Positions 43,790 to 51,325 of a stretch of DNA of 64,000 nucleotides are shown one piece after another. The DNA comes from Nitrosarchaeum sp. (GTDB taxonomy: Archaea > Thermoproteota > Nitrososphaeria > Nitrososphaerales > Nitrosopumilaceae): positions 630,391-694,390 of the forward strand of contig JAILWJ010000001.1 in NCBI GenBank assembly GCA_025699025.1, given 5' to 3'. A program made the translations under genes and the position numbers. Position 1 is the first letter of the stretch. Every line of letters begins with the position of its first letter. The notes beneath the pieces were generated by a model. That model was not told the origin of the DNA and did not search any database. It saw nothing but the letters and a program-made list of their open reading frames with translations.

Positions 43790-44129
43790 TGTTAATTTCT
43801 ACTTTGAATCGATAATTGCCTCATTTTAGAATGAAATTGAGGAAAAGTTGAGCTAATTGTTAAAGTTGACATAAAAGGAATGATTTTTCTGGGATTTTGC
43901 ATATGTAGATTATAACTTTTTGGTATTTAGGAGATCCGCATGAATCATACCTCTGAAATCCAATAATCGTTTTTTTGGATGCAGGATGAACTCAGCATAT
44001 TTAAAAGAAGACATTAGTTTTGGGAGCAGATTCAACAATCAGAATACGATACGTTAACAGTTCACCTGTCAATCACATTTTGAAATTACAATAAAATGAT
44101 TAACTTAATGTTTTAATCACACGTAAAAA
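43790..44129. other. 340-bp intergenic region, no gene supported
   Basis: The stretch between the secreted repeat-protein gene (start at 43789) and the small membrane gene (stop at 44130) should hold the promoter of the former on the minus strand. I found only short open frames; the longest protein-like one (complement 43910-44014, 34 codons) has no supporting context. No tRNA, snoRNA-like or strong hairpin was recognised. Confidence 0.5.
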
Positions 44130-44375
44130 TTATTTGTCAATAGAATTACAATTAGGGCATGTGTTGTTGACTATTTTGGAACCACAATCAACACAGATTC
44201 CTTCACCAACATCCATTTCTATAATTTTTTTCTTTCTGCCAACATAGATTTTGATTCCAAAGTACATCAATACAATAATTAGCACAGCATAAATTGGACC
44301 CATGAATGGAAGCAATCCCACCATGAATAGCAAAAGTCCTACAATCAGGAGAATCTCTCGTCTCTCAAAATTCAA
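44130..44375 (-). CDS. Small membrane protein with C-terminal zinc ribbon
   Basis: An 81-residue protein. Two hydrophobic helices (about 9-27 ILLIVGLLLFMVGLLPFMG and 28-46) are followed by a basic patch (VGRKKKIIE) and a C-terminal zinc ribbon with CVDCGSK and TCPNCNS. The arrangement is an N-terminal hairpin in the membrane with a cytoplasmic zinc knuckle. The family is unknown to me. It lies next to tRNA-Pro on the same strand. Confidence 0.7.
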   Translation of the reverse strand: MNFERREILLIVGLLLFMVGLLPFMGPIYAVLIIVLMYFGIKIYVGRKKKIIEMDVGEGICVDCGSKIVNNTCPNCNSIDK

Positions 44376-44528
44376 GATATCTGAAGTTTGATGGAATTCA
44401 TAAAAACGTGCCGGAGCTCAGATCGTGAGACAAAAAATTACATCATTTACAATCATTACTCTAACTCTTCCTCATTGCTTCGGCAACCTTAGTGTACAGT
44501 GATTTGATAATAAGATAATGATTGAAAA

Positions 44529-44602
44529 TGGGATCGGCGAGATTTGAACGCGCGACCTCTGCGTCCCAAACGCAGAATCATACCAAGCTAGACCACGATC
44601 CC
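44529..44602 (-). tRNA. tRNA-Pro (UGG)
   Basis: Minus-strand sequence folds as a tRNA: acceptor 5' GGGATCG pairs with 3' CGATCCC; the D loop contains AGCTTGGTA; the anticodon arm CTGCG-TTTGGGA-CGCAG carries anticodon TGG (proline); the T loop is TTCAAAT. The discriminator is A and the 3' CCA is not encoded. One T-stem pair is a C-T mismatch. No intron is visible. A TATA-like CTTAAATT lies just upstream on the minus strand (about 44625-44632). Confidence 0.95.
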
Positions 44603-44617
44603 AGTAAATCGTAAAAG

Positions 44618-45568
44618 TTGCCCAATTTAAGCTTGACAGATAATGATTTTAAAGGCACACAAAAGAACAATCAAACGTTGCAACTAGAAAACTATGTCAA
44701 GGCAGGAAAAATTGCTGCCGAAGTCAGAGAAATGGTAAGAAAAAAGAACTGGATCGGAAAAACGGTTTATGAAATTTGTGAAGAGGTAGAAGGGGAGATA
44801 GTCAAACGCGGTGCAAAATGCGCATTTCCAGTAAACACAAGTATCAACGAAATTGCAGCGCACTATACTGCAGAACCAAACGATCCAACCACAATAAAAG
44901 ATTCAGATTTAGTAAAGATTGATCTTGGAGCACAGATCAATGGATACATTGCAGATACTGCAGTTACTGTATGTTATGATCCACAGTATGACGGATTGGT
45001 ACAGGCAGCTGAAGATGCATTAAGTAATGCAATGTCAATGATAAAGGCAGGAGTAAAAGCAAGCGACATCGGAAGAACCATAGAAACAACGATAAAGCAA
45101 ATGGGCTTCAAGCCAATTGCAAATCTAAGTGGTCATTCATTAGAACAATATACAATTCACGCAGGTAGATCAATTCCAAATATTTGGTCCATTGGTGGAT
45201 TTTCATTATCAGAAAATACAGCATATGCATGTGAGCCTTTTGTAACTACAGAGAATGGAGGAGGGTTTGTAAGAAATGGGAAAATAAAGAATATTTTTGC
45301 GCTTAATTCAAGAAAAAAGACAAAGGATGAGCAGGCAGACAAATTGCTTGATTTTATTTGGGAAAAATTCAACATGTTACCATTTGCATTAAGATGGATT
45401 ACAAAAGAATGGGATGAAAAGAAAGCAAGGGAATCGCTAGAATATTTGATTAAGAAAAAAGCGGTTCAAGCATATCCAGTATTAATTGAAATTAACGAAC
45501 AGCGAGTTGCACAGGCAGAACACACATTCATCCCAAATGAAAACGGAGTCACAGTAACAACGCTCTGA
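44618..45568 (+). CDS. map: Methionine aminopeptidase type II
   Basis: Removes initiator methionine from new proteins. The 316-residue frame contains the type II insert region and the five metal ligands in expected places: DLVKIDLGAQINGYIADT (Asp, Asp), LSGHSLEQY (His), YACEPF (Glu) and QAEHTFIP (Glu), with substrate His in AAHYTAEPND. The start is a TTG at 44618; a TTG at 44633 (TDNDFKGTQKN) is an alternative that sits closer to the core. It begins 16 bp after the 5' end of the oppositely oriented tRNA-Pro. Confidence 0.94.
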   Translation: MPNLSLTDNDFKGTQKNNQTLQLENYVKAGKIAAEVREMVRKKNWIGKTVYEICEEVEGEIVKRGAKCAFPVNTSINEIAAHYTAEPNDPTTIKDSDLVKIDLGAQINGYIADTAVTVCYDPQYDGLVQAAEDALSNAMSMIKAGVKASDIGRTIETTIKQMGFKPIANLSGHSLEQYTIHAGRSIPNIWSIGGFSLSENTAYACEPFVTTENGGGFVRNGKIKNIFALNSRKKTKDEQADKLLDFIWEKFNMLPFALRWITKEWDEKKARESLEYLIKKKAVQAYPVLIEINEQRVAQAEHTFIPNENGVTVTTL

Positions 45569-45592
45569 AAGCATGTGACAACATTATAGAAA

Positions 45593-45772
45593 TTATTTTT
45601 CTAAAGGCTCACCAAAAATTTTTTCAATAATCATCATCCCATCACAAGAATGACATTTATTGGTAGAGGAGAATAAAAAATCACCTTCCTTAAAGTTTCT
45701 TTTGTATTCTGTTTTACATAAATTACATCTTTCAATAGTATATGGTACGATCGTTTTTTCTTTTGAAAACAT
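45593..45772 (-). CDS. Small zinc-ribbon protein (59 residues), coupled to DUF1512 gene
   Basis: From ATG at 45772 the minus strand encodes a 59-residue protein, MFSKEKTIVPYTIERCNLCK at the start, then TNKCHSCDGMMI and an acidic end. Two CxxC pairs about 24 residues apart form a zinc ribbon. Its ATG overlaps the TAA of the upstream DUF1512 gene (TAATG), so translation is coupled. The gene is one codon short of a 60-residue cutoff, and is therefore easily missed. Function is unknown, but it should act with the DUF1512 protein. Confidence 0.75.
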   Translation of the reverse strand: MFSKEKTIVPYTIERCNLCKTEYKRNFKEGDFLFSSTNKCHSCDGMMIIEKIFGEPLEK

Positions 45773-46917
45773 TATTGTGGAACCCCCAAAGTGTTCCCAA
45801 CTCCAATCAACAAGACAGATTGACCAGGTTTTGTGTTATCATGTATCATCTCATAAATCTGTGAACGTACTTCATCGGCCTTGTCTGCAATTTCTTTGCT
45901 CATTAGGGTAATTGCTTCTTTGACAGATTGTTTGATAACTATTGCAAAGATTGGAATTGCGTGGTTTACTGCGATAGCCTCAATCTGATAACGTTCAGTC
46001 CCAATGCCACCAATTGCAGCACCAAATCCTTGTGCAATAGTTGCAGAATCCTCACCTTCCATTTTTAATGCAGCGTCAACCATAATTATGATATCAGGTT
46101 TGTGTTCTGAAACGATTTTTTCAACTGCATCTCCAGGTCTTCCAACAGTAGAACCAGGACCTTCAGCTTTGAGTAAAAACAATTGTCTCCCATCATATTC
46201 GGTTGTTCCCATAACCGTTTGAAATGCTACGATTTCTTTTTTAGTATCCAACATCATCTTTCCAACAACCATAGGACCAATACCGTCACCTACTGGTTGC
46301 CCAAGCTTAAAGGCAGGAATTGCCTTATGAATTGCTTCTGCTTCCTCCATTACAAAAGGAAGAATCATCTGCAAAGGTAAAATCAATGGATAGTTATTTT
46401 GTTTTTTTGCAGTTAAAAATAGATGGTTAACAACTTTGTAAATCATTTGTAACGACGTAGCAATCTCCAACAAAGTTTGAATTTTTGTTAACTCAAATTC
46501 ATTAGTATTGGAAGACAGTGATTTTACATGGTTTCGTGTAAAGTCTTCCCTTGCCCTTACAATATGGCGAACCTTCTGTACAATCCCATTAGGATCCATA
46601 TCCACAGGCATTATGGTAAAATAATCCAAAAATCTATCAATTTTTTTTGTCGGATCTTCTTTTGGATTCATGGATTTTTTTACATAGTCCAATAGTTCAG
46701 ATCTAGATTCATTTTTGAATTGCTCTAATTTCTTTATCGCTTTTTTGATTTCTCCAGATGTAACCTGCAACTGTATTCTTTGACCGTAGAAAATAAAAAG
46801 AACGATCGGAATAATCCAAATCAACATCATTAGGGGATTTGTATCATCTCCAAATCCAAACAGCTGATCAAAATCAAGATTAGTAAAATCCACTGACTCG
46901 TAGATCGTATGAACCAA
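45772..46917 (-). CDS. DUF1512 membrane-anchored protein
   Basis: A 381-residue archaeal DUF1512 protein. One N-terminal helix (LMMLIWIIPIVLFIFYGQRI) anchors a large cytoplasmic domain with helical region and a conserved C-terminal alpha/beta part: GQPVGDGIGPMVVGKMML, LLKAEGPGSTVGRPGDAVEK, IIMVDAALKMEGEDSATIAQ and LLIGVGNTLGVPQ at the end. The glycine-rich loops suggest nucleotide or phosphate binding. The family's function is unknown. It is translationally coupled to the zinc-ribbon gene downstream. Confidence 0.82.
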   Translation of the reverse strand: MVHTIYESVDFTNLDFDQLFGFGDDTNPLMMLIWIIPIVLFIFYGQRIQLQVTSGEIKKAIKKLEQFKNESRSELLDYVKKSMNPKEDPTKKIDRFLDYFTIMPVDMDPNGIVQKVRHIVRAREDFTRNHVKSLSSNTNEFELTKIQTLLEIATSLQMIYKVVNHLFLTAKKQNNYPLILPLQMILPFVMEEAEAIHKAIPAFKLGQPVGDGIGPMVVGKMMLDTKKEIVAFQTVMGTTEYDGRQLFLLKAEGPGSTVGRPGDAVEKIVSEHKPDIIIMVDAALKMEGEDSATIAQGFGAAIGGIGTERYQIEAIAVNHAIPIFAIVIKQSVKEAITLMSKEIADKADEVRSQIYEMIHDNTKPGQSVLLIGVGNTLGVPQ

Positions 46918-47007
46918 ATTAAATCATTCGTATATGGTAAGCCCATATGATCTGACGTGGAAAAATTGTAAAAATTATCTACTGGAAGGTGAAAAAATGG
47001 CGAGTGC

Positions 47008-47039
47008 TTTTATTATAGTTCAGATAGAAAAAATCTGAA
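47008..47039 (+). promoter_or_regulatory. TATA box and inverted repeat upstream of the TBP gene
   Basis: A TATA-like ctttTATTATAG at about 47007-47018 sits 25-30 bp before the ATG at 47041, as for a leaderless archaeal promoter. Directly after it, ttcagat (47019-47025) and atctgaa (47033-47039) form a perfect 7-bp inverted repeat with a 7-nt spacer, covering the predicted transcription start. The inverted repeat could be an operator or a short hairpin next to the start codon. Confidence 0.5.
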
Positions 47040-47040
47040 T

Positions 47041-47601
47041 ATGCCACAAACAAAACCGATTGTAAGCGTGGAAAATGTCGTAGCCTCGGCTTCTGTAGAT
47101 CAGAAGATGGATTTGAATGAGATCACACGAACATTCCCAGATGTGGAATATCATCCTGATCAATTTCCAGGACTCGTCTTTAGATTAAAAAGTCCAAAGA
47201 CAGCTACATTGATTTTCACTTCAGGAAAAATGGTGTGTACTGGTTCTAAATCAGAAGAAATGGCACGTAAAGCAGTAAAAACAGTAGTTCAAAAACTTCG
47301 AAAGGGCGGAATTAAAGTTAAAAAAGACGCAGTAGTAGAAATTCAAAATATCGTAGCTTCAATTAACTTGGGCGGAAAGATACATCTTGAACAAGCAGCG
47401 AGGACTTTGCCGAGAAGTATGTATGAGCCAGAACAATTCCCCGGTCTCATTCACAGAATGCTAGATCCAAAGACAGTAATTTTGTTATTTTCATCAGGAA
47501 AACTTGTCTGTACTGGGGCTAAAAAAGAGCCAGACGTTTACAGATCTGTAAACAATTTACATGCATTATTAGAAGAAAAAGACCTAATGATCTATGACTA
47601 A
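47041..47601 (+). CDS. tbp: TATA-box-binding protein (TBP)
   Basis: The 186-residue protein consists of the two direct repeats that form the TBP saddle: the first contains FPGLVFRLKSPKTATLIFTS then GKMVCTG, and the second FPGLIHRMLDPKTVILLFSS then GKLVCTG. It begins at the ATG at 47041 (MPQTKPIVSVENVVASASVD). Short C-terminal acidic tail (LLEEKDLMIYD). TBP recruits TFB (encoded at 32.3 kb) and RNA polymerase. The intergenic region upstream carries a TATA box and an inverted repeat. Confidence 0.97.
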   Translation: MPQTKPIVSVENVVASASVDQKMDLNEITRTFPDVEYHPDQFPGLVFRLKSPKTATLIFTSGKMVCTGSKSEEMARKAVKTVVQKLRKGGIKVKKDAVVEIQNIVASINLGGKIHLEQAARTLPRSMYEPEQFPGLIHRMLDPKTVILLFSSGKLVCTGAKKEPDVYRSVNNLHALLEEKDLMIYD

Positions 47602-47757
47602 ACATAGGTCAATCCTCTATTTCATTCATTTTATAAATTAAATTACAAATCACATTCATTTCAGAAGCAACATTAATCACGTAAATACTGGAGCATGAGT
47701 AACCAAAAAGACACTTTGAAATCAAGGTGAGAGATTATTGGTTCAAATGTATTTTTG

Positions 47758-48084
47758 TCATTTGATTGGACTTCCTAAGGGAACATCTTCGTTGACAGTT
47801 AACCAAAAGGGTTTATCATCAACGTCGGCAGCCAAAAGCATTGCATTTGATTCAATACCAGCCATTGTTTTTGGTTCAAGATTTGCGATTACGATTACAA
47901 CCTTACCTACAATATCTTCAGGTCGATAGTATTGGGCGCCGCCGATAATTACATCACGGATTTCATTGCCTAAATCGATTGTTCCTTTGATTATTTTAGA
48001 TTTGCCAGGGATGGATTCGGTTGCAGTAATTTTTGCAACACGAATATCTAATTTTGCAAAATCATCGTAGGTTACATTTGACAT
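47758..48084 (-). CDS. EMAP/MetRS-beta-like tRNA-binding (OB-fold) protein
   Basis: A 108-residue stand-alone tRNA-binding domain. Typical segments are YDDFAKLDIRVAKITATESI, VIIGGAQYYRPEDIVGKVVI, VIANLEPKTMAGIESNAMLL and PLGSPIK. It resembles the C-terminal domain of MetRS, CsaA and EMAPII. In archaea free copies occur as tRNA-binding partners of synthetases. No synthetase is adjacent. It is preceded on the same strand by the 71-residue protein gene. Confidence 0.85.
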   Translation of the reverse strand: MSNVTYDDFAKLDIRVAKITATESIPGKSKIIKGTIDLGNEIRDVIIGGAQYYRPEDIVGKVVIVIANLEPKTMAGIESNAMLLAADVDDKPFWLTVNEDVPLGSPIK

Positions 48085-48123
48085 AAGGATTACTAAATGA
48101 TCTGGTTAAAATGAATTTCGAAT

Positions 48124-48339
48124 TTAAAACAAATCCTTTTTTTGAATGCCACTTGTCTCTATGTCATATTTTAGTGCGGGGGGAAGTTCAGAATATTGCT
48201 TATTGACTAGAGCAACTATTTGATCTTCTGGGACTTTTACTAATTTTAGCAATTTTCCTCGTTGGTGAGCATATGCATTTTTCCAAAATCCGGCACCATC
48301 AAAGGTTCCAATCTTTGGCATGTATTTGGAGGGTTTCAT
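48124..48339 (-). CDS. Small protein of unknown function (71 residues) behind a structured leader
   Basis: The frame starts MKPSKYMPKIGTFDGAGFWK at ATG 48339 and ends QKKDLF. It is lysine- and tyrosine-rich, without membrane helix, cysteine motif or signal peptide. I do not recognise a family. The notable feature is the upstream region: an 83-nt element with three nested inverted-repeat arms ends 14 bp before this ATG. It is followed by the tRNA-binding protein gene on the same strand after 39 bp, so the two may be co-transcribed. Confidence 0.6.
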   Translation of the reverse strand: MKPSKYMPKIGTFDGAGFWKNAYAHQRGKLLKLVKVPEDQIVALVNKQYSELPPALKYDIETSGIQKKDLF

Positions 48340-48353
48340 GTTATTTCAAAGGT

Positions 48354-48436
48354 TAGACTGTGACGGAAGTTTGGCAAATGCCATTAGAACTGGAGTTACT
48401 GTTCTGGATTTTAGGCATGTTGCCCATCACAGTCTA
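48354..48436 (-). ncRNA. Predicted three-stem structured RNA or leader element
   Basis: Perfect 10-bp outer arms: tagactgtga (48354-48363) and tcacagtcta (48427-48436). Inside, ggcaaatgcc (48373-48382) pairs with ggcatgttgcc (48414-48424), 10 pairs with one bulged G. Inside that, agaac (48386-48390) pairs with gttct (48401-48405). The arms could fold on either strand. Minus is favoured because a TATA-like sequence at 48457-48466 lies about 25 bp from 48436, which predicts a transcript beginning at the outer arm and reading into the 71-residue gene 14 bp further. It could be a cis-regulatory leader, an independent small RNA or a palindromic repeat element. Confidence 0.55.
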
Positions 48437-48456
48437 CTTCTAGACAAGCAGGAATC

Positions 48457-48466
48457 TAATATATTT
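48457..48466. promoter_or_regulatory. Symmetric TATA-like element between divergent genes
   Basis: The sequence TAATATATTT around 48457-48466 is nearly symmetric and could serve both strands. It is about 26-30 bp upstream of the ATG at 48491 (plus strand, SRPBCC gene) and about 25 bp upstream of the outer arm of the structured element at 48436 (minus strand). The assignment rests on spacing and AT composition only. Confidence 0.45.
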
Positions 48467-48490
48467 GATGCATAATTATGGTGTGAACAG

Positions 48491-48907
48491 ATGGCTGTAA
48501 TTGAAACATCAATTCAAATCAATGCGTCAAAGGACAAGGTATGGGATATTGTTTCAGATATTGACAATGAACCAAAATTCTGGAAGGGTACAAAAGAAAT
48601 AAGAAACATTTCAAAAGAAATGGGCATATTCAAGAGAGAAATCACCATAGCATTTAGAGATCAAAAATGCCTACAAGAAGTAAGATTACATCCTAAAGAA
48701 AGAGTCGAGACAATATTCACAAAAGGAATCATAGAAGGAACAAAGATAATCAATCTTAGTCATCAAGATGGAAAAACAAGACTAGATACAATATGGGACA
48801 TCAAATTATCAGGCATGATGTCAATGTTCACAGGAATGATAAAAAACCACATCAAAAGTGGAACTGAACAAGCATTGCAGAATATCAAAGAAGAAGCAGA
48901 GAGATAA
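48491..48907 (+). CDS. SRPBCC/START-like (polyketide cyclase-type) protein
   Basis: A 138-residue protein with the SRPBCC (Bet v 1/START) fold: MAVIETSIQINASKDKVWDI then VSDIDNEPKFWKGTKEIRNI, and a long C-terminal helix (TGMIKNHIKSGTEQALQNIK). The fold binds hydrophobic small molecules such as lipids or polyketides. Start ATG at 48491. The glycosyltransferase gene begins only 4 bp after its stop, so the two form an operon and the ligand may be a lipid carrier or glycolipid. Confidence 0.85.
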   Translation: MAVIETSIQINASKDKVWDIVSDIDNEPKFWKGTKEIRNISKEMGIFKREITIAFRDQKCLQEVRLHPKERVETIFTKGIIEGTKIINLSHQDGKTRLDTIWDIKLSGMMSMFTGMIKNHIKSGTEQALQNIKEEAER

Positions 48908-48911
48908 TTTC

Positions 48912-50117
48912 ATGATAGATGCAATAGATGTTTTCAACTATATCATGACTGTTATAATGTTTGGAATATCAGGAACGTGGATATATTTTATAAAATCAAT
49001 GATGTGTTCTTTTGCATTAACACCACATCTTGACAGATTTGAAATAAAAGATACCAATAATCCCAAAGTCTCGATTATTCTTCCTGCAAGAAATGAAGAA
49101 GAGTTTATTGGAAAATGCCTGGACACATTAATTGATCAAGACTATGAAAATTACGAGATAATTGTAATTGATGATTCATCGGATGACAATACAGGAAAAA
49201 TTATTTCAGAATATGCTAAAAAAAGCTCCAAAATAATTCAGGTTACTGCACGACCAAAACCTGAAGGATGGATGGGCAAAAATTGGGCATGCATGGAAGG
49301 ATACCACAAGTCAACAGGAGAATTGTTGTTATTTACAGATGCAGATACAAAACATAAAAAAAATATAGTTTCACTTGCAGTATCACATTTACTTTCGTTT
49401 AATCTTGATGCGTTATCTGTAATTCCAAAAATGATTTCATTTGATTTTTGGACGAAGATTACACTTCCTATGATTTCAGTTTTTCTTCATACCAGATTTT
49501 CGGCCATCAATGTAAACAATCCAAAAAAGAAGACGGGGTATTTTTTTGGAAGTTTTTTCATAATTAAGAAAAAAACATACAAAGAAGTTGGAATGCATGA
49601 GGGCGTAAAACACGAGATTATTGAAGACGGGGCATTGGGTAAAAAAGTCAAAGACAGAGGCTACAAGATGAAACTGGTGAGAGGGGAACATTTGGTTGAA
49701 GCAGTATGGGCACGTGATAAGACAACATTATGGAATGCACTAAAGAGATTGATGATTCCGCTTTACCTACAAAGCAACAAAATTGCAATAGGGAGTTTTT
49801 TTGCAGTGCTGTTTTTGCTTTTCATTCCATTTCCAACTTTGGCATATTCGGCTTTATTTACAGAATCATTTTCATTTTTATTGTTATTTTTTTCAGCAGG
49901 ACTTGCATCGATCCTAATTTACATAGGAGCTATAATCGAAGTCAAAAAAGCATTATTTTTAAGAGTGAGATATGCAGTTTTTGCTCCAATTGGAAGTCTA
50001 GTTGTGATTTTGGGATTTTTGAGTGGTTTGCTTCAAGCAAAAAGTACATCTGCGGTATCATGGAGAGGACGTAGTTATTCAATGAAAGATCATGCTCAAA
50101 ATTCCATTAATATTTAG
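48912..50117 (+). CDS. Family 2 glycosyltransferase, membrane-bound
   Basis: A GT2 enzyme of 401 residues starting at ATG 48912, MIDAIDVFNYIMTVIMFGIS. An N-terminal helix precedes the GT-A domain with PKVSIILPARNEEEFIGKCL, EIIVIDDSSDDNTGKI, and the metal-binding DxD as LLFTDADTKHKK. Four or so C-terminal helices follow (IGSFFAVLFLLFIPFPTLAY and on). It resembles carotenoid/ceramide-type glycosyltransferases (HpnB/CrtQ-like). The longer frame from 48858 overlaps the upstream gene and adds an unrelated head. Confidence 0.88.
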   Translation: MIDAIDVFNYIMTVIMFGISGTWIYFIKSMMCSFALTPHLDRFEIKDTNNPKVSIILPARNEEEFIGKCLDTLIDQDYENYEIIVIDDSSDDNTGKIISEYAKKSSKIIQVTARPKPEGWMGKNWACMEGYHKSTGELLLFTDADTKHKKNIVSLAVSHLLSFNLDALSVIPKMISFDFWTKITLPMISVFLHTRFSAINVNNPKKKTGYFFGSFFIIKKKTYKEVGMHEGVKHEIIEDGALGKKVKDRGYKMKLVRGEHLVEAVWARDKTTLWNALKRLMIPLYLQSNKIAIGSFFAVLFLLFIPFPTLAYSALFTESFSFLLLFFSAGLASILIYIGAIIEVKKALFLRVRYAVFAPIGSLVVILGFLSGLLQAKSTSAVSWRGRSYSMKDHAQNSINI

Positions 50118-50156
50118 TAGCAAAGATTTTAGATTAGAAAATAGGAATGATGAGTC

Positions 50157-51284
50157 TTGGATAAAACTAGCGGGTTAATTGGAGGCATTATAGGAGCAGC
50201 AATAGTTGTCGCAGTATTTGGAGTATTTTTATTATCACCATCAGAAAATCTAAAAGAGATCGAGGGTGCAAACATTCCCAATGCAATAGGCCAATCAACA
50301 TCATACACAAAAGAACTTTCATTAATTGAGATTTTTGAAAAATCAGAATCAGGAGTTGTTAGAGTAAATGTTCAAAGAGATGATTCAACCAATTCAAACG
50401 GAGTTGGATCAGGATTTGTTTTTGATAAAAAAGGACACATCATCACCAATTCCCATGTAATCAACAATGCAAAGAAGGTGGTAGTTACATTTCTCGATGG
50501 TCGTTCATATAATGCAGAGATAATTGGAGTTGATGAATTTACAGACATAGGAGTAATCAAAGTAAATGCAGATCTGACATTACTTCATCCATTAGGATTA
50601 GGTGATTCCTCAAATCTCAAAGTAGGTGAGCCGATTGCAGCCATTGGCAATCCATTTGGATTGTCAGGATCTATGACATCAGGAATTGTTAGTCAGCTTG
50701 GACGATTGTTGCCATCAGGTTCAGGATACTCCATACCAGATGTAATTCAAACAGATGCTGCAATTAATCCAGGTAATTCTGGTGGACCATTATTAAATAT
50801 GCGTGGAGAAGTTGTAGGAATAAACACGGCAATCCAATCAGCAACGGGAGAATTTACAGGAGTAGGGTTTGCAGTTCCATCAAAAACAATTGCAAAAATA
50901 GTCCCGAGCCTAATCAGTAAAGGAGAGTATGATCATCCATGGATTGGAATTTCAGGTAGAGATATTGATCCAGACTTGGCAAAGATTCTAAACCTAAAAG
51001 ATGCTGTAGGATTCCTTGTAATCAACGTTATTGAAGACAGTCCAGCAGCAAAAGCAGGAATTCGTGGATCAGATGGCACAATTGCCATAGAAGGGGTAAA
51101 CTATCCAAAAGGAGGAGATATTATTTTGTCAGTGGACGGAATAGAGGTAAGAAAGATTGACGATATTTTGATTCATCTTCAGAGAGCAAAATCAATAGGA
51201 GATGAAATGGTATTAGAAATCCTAAGGGATGGCAGAACCACAAACATCACAATAACATTACAAGAGAGACCAAATGAAAATTAA
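50157..51284 (+). CDS. Membrane-anchored HtrA/DegP-type serine protease with PDZ domain
   Basis: A 375-residue extracytoplasmic protease. An N-terminal anchor (GLIGGIIGAAIVVAVFGVFL) is followed by the trypsin-like domain with triad His100 (ITNSHVI), Asp130 (FTDIGVIKV) and Ser208 (NPGNSGGPLL). A PDZ domain covers about 265-365 (GFLVINVIEDSPAAKAGIRG ... GDIILSVDGIEV). HtrA proteins degrade or refold misfolded proteins outside the membrane. The start is TTG at 50157. It stands alone ahead of the F420 gene cluster. Confidence 0.95.
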   Translation: MDKTSGLIGGIIGAAIVVAVFGVFLLSPSENLKEIEGANIPNAIGQSTSYTKELSLIEIFEKSESGVVRVNVQRDDSTNSNGVGSGFVFDKKGHIITNSHVINNAKKVVVTFLDGRSYNAEIIGVDEFTDIGVIKVNADLTLLHPLGLGDSSNLKVGEPIAAIGNPFGLSGSMTSGIVSQLGRLLPSGSGYSIPDVIQTDAAINPGNSGGPLLNMRGEVVGINTAIQSATGEFTGVGFAVPSKTIAKIVPSLISKGEYDHPWIGISGRDIDPDLAKILNLKDAVGFLVINVIEDSPAAKAGIRGSDGTIAIEGVNYPKGGDIILSVDGIEVRKIDDILIHLQRAKSIGDEMVLEILRDGRTTNITITLQERPNEN

Positions 51285-51325
51285 GAGAATCAAGCATAAA
51301 TACTGCTAGAAAAGATTCATTTCTA

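Noticed and set aside
43910-44014. 34-codon minus-strand frame (MSSFKYAEFILHPKKRLLDF then a further part) in the 340-bp gap
   Set aside because: Protein-like wording but no ribosome site, neighbour or partner, and too short to separate from chance; noted only for later comparison.
48354-48436. Possible H/ACA guide RNA
   Set aside because: The pocket is one-sided (9 nt versus 2 nt) and no ANA box sits at the required distance from the stem, so I keep the neutral structured-element call.
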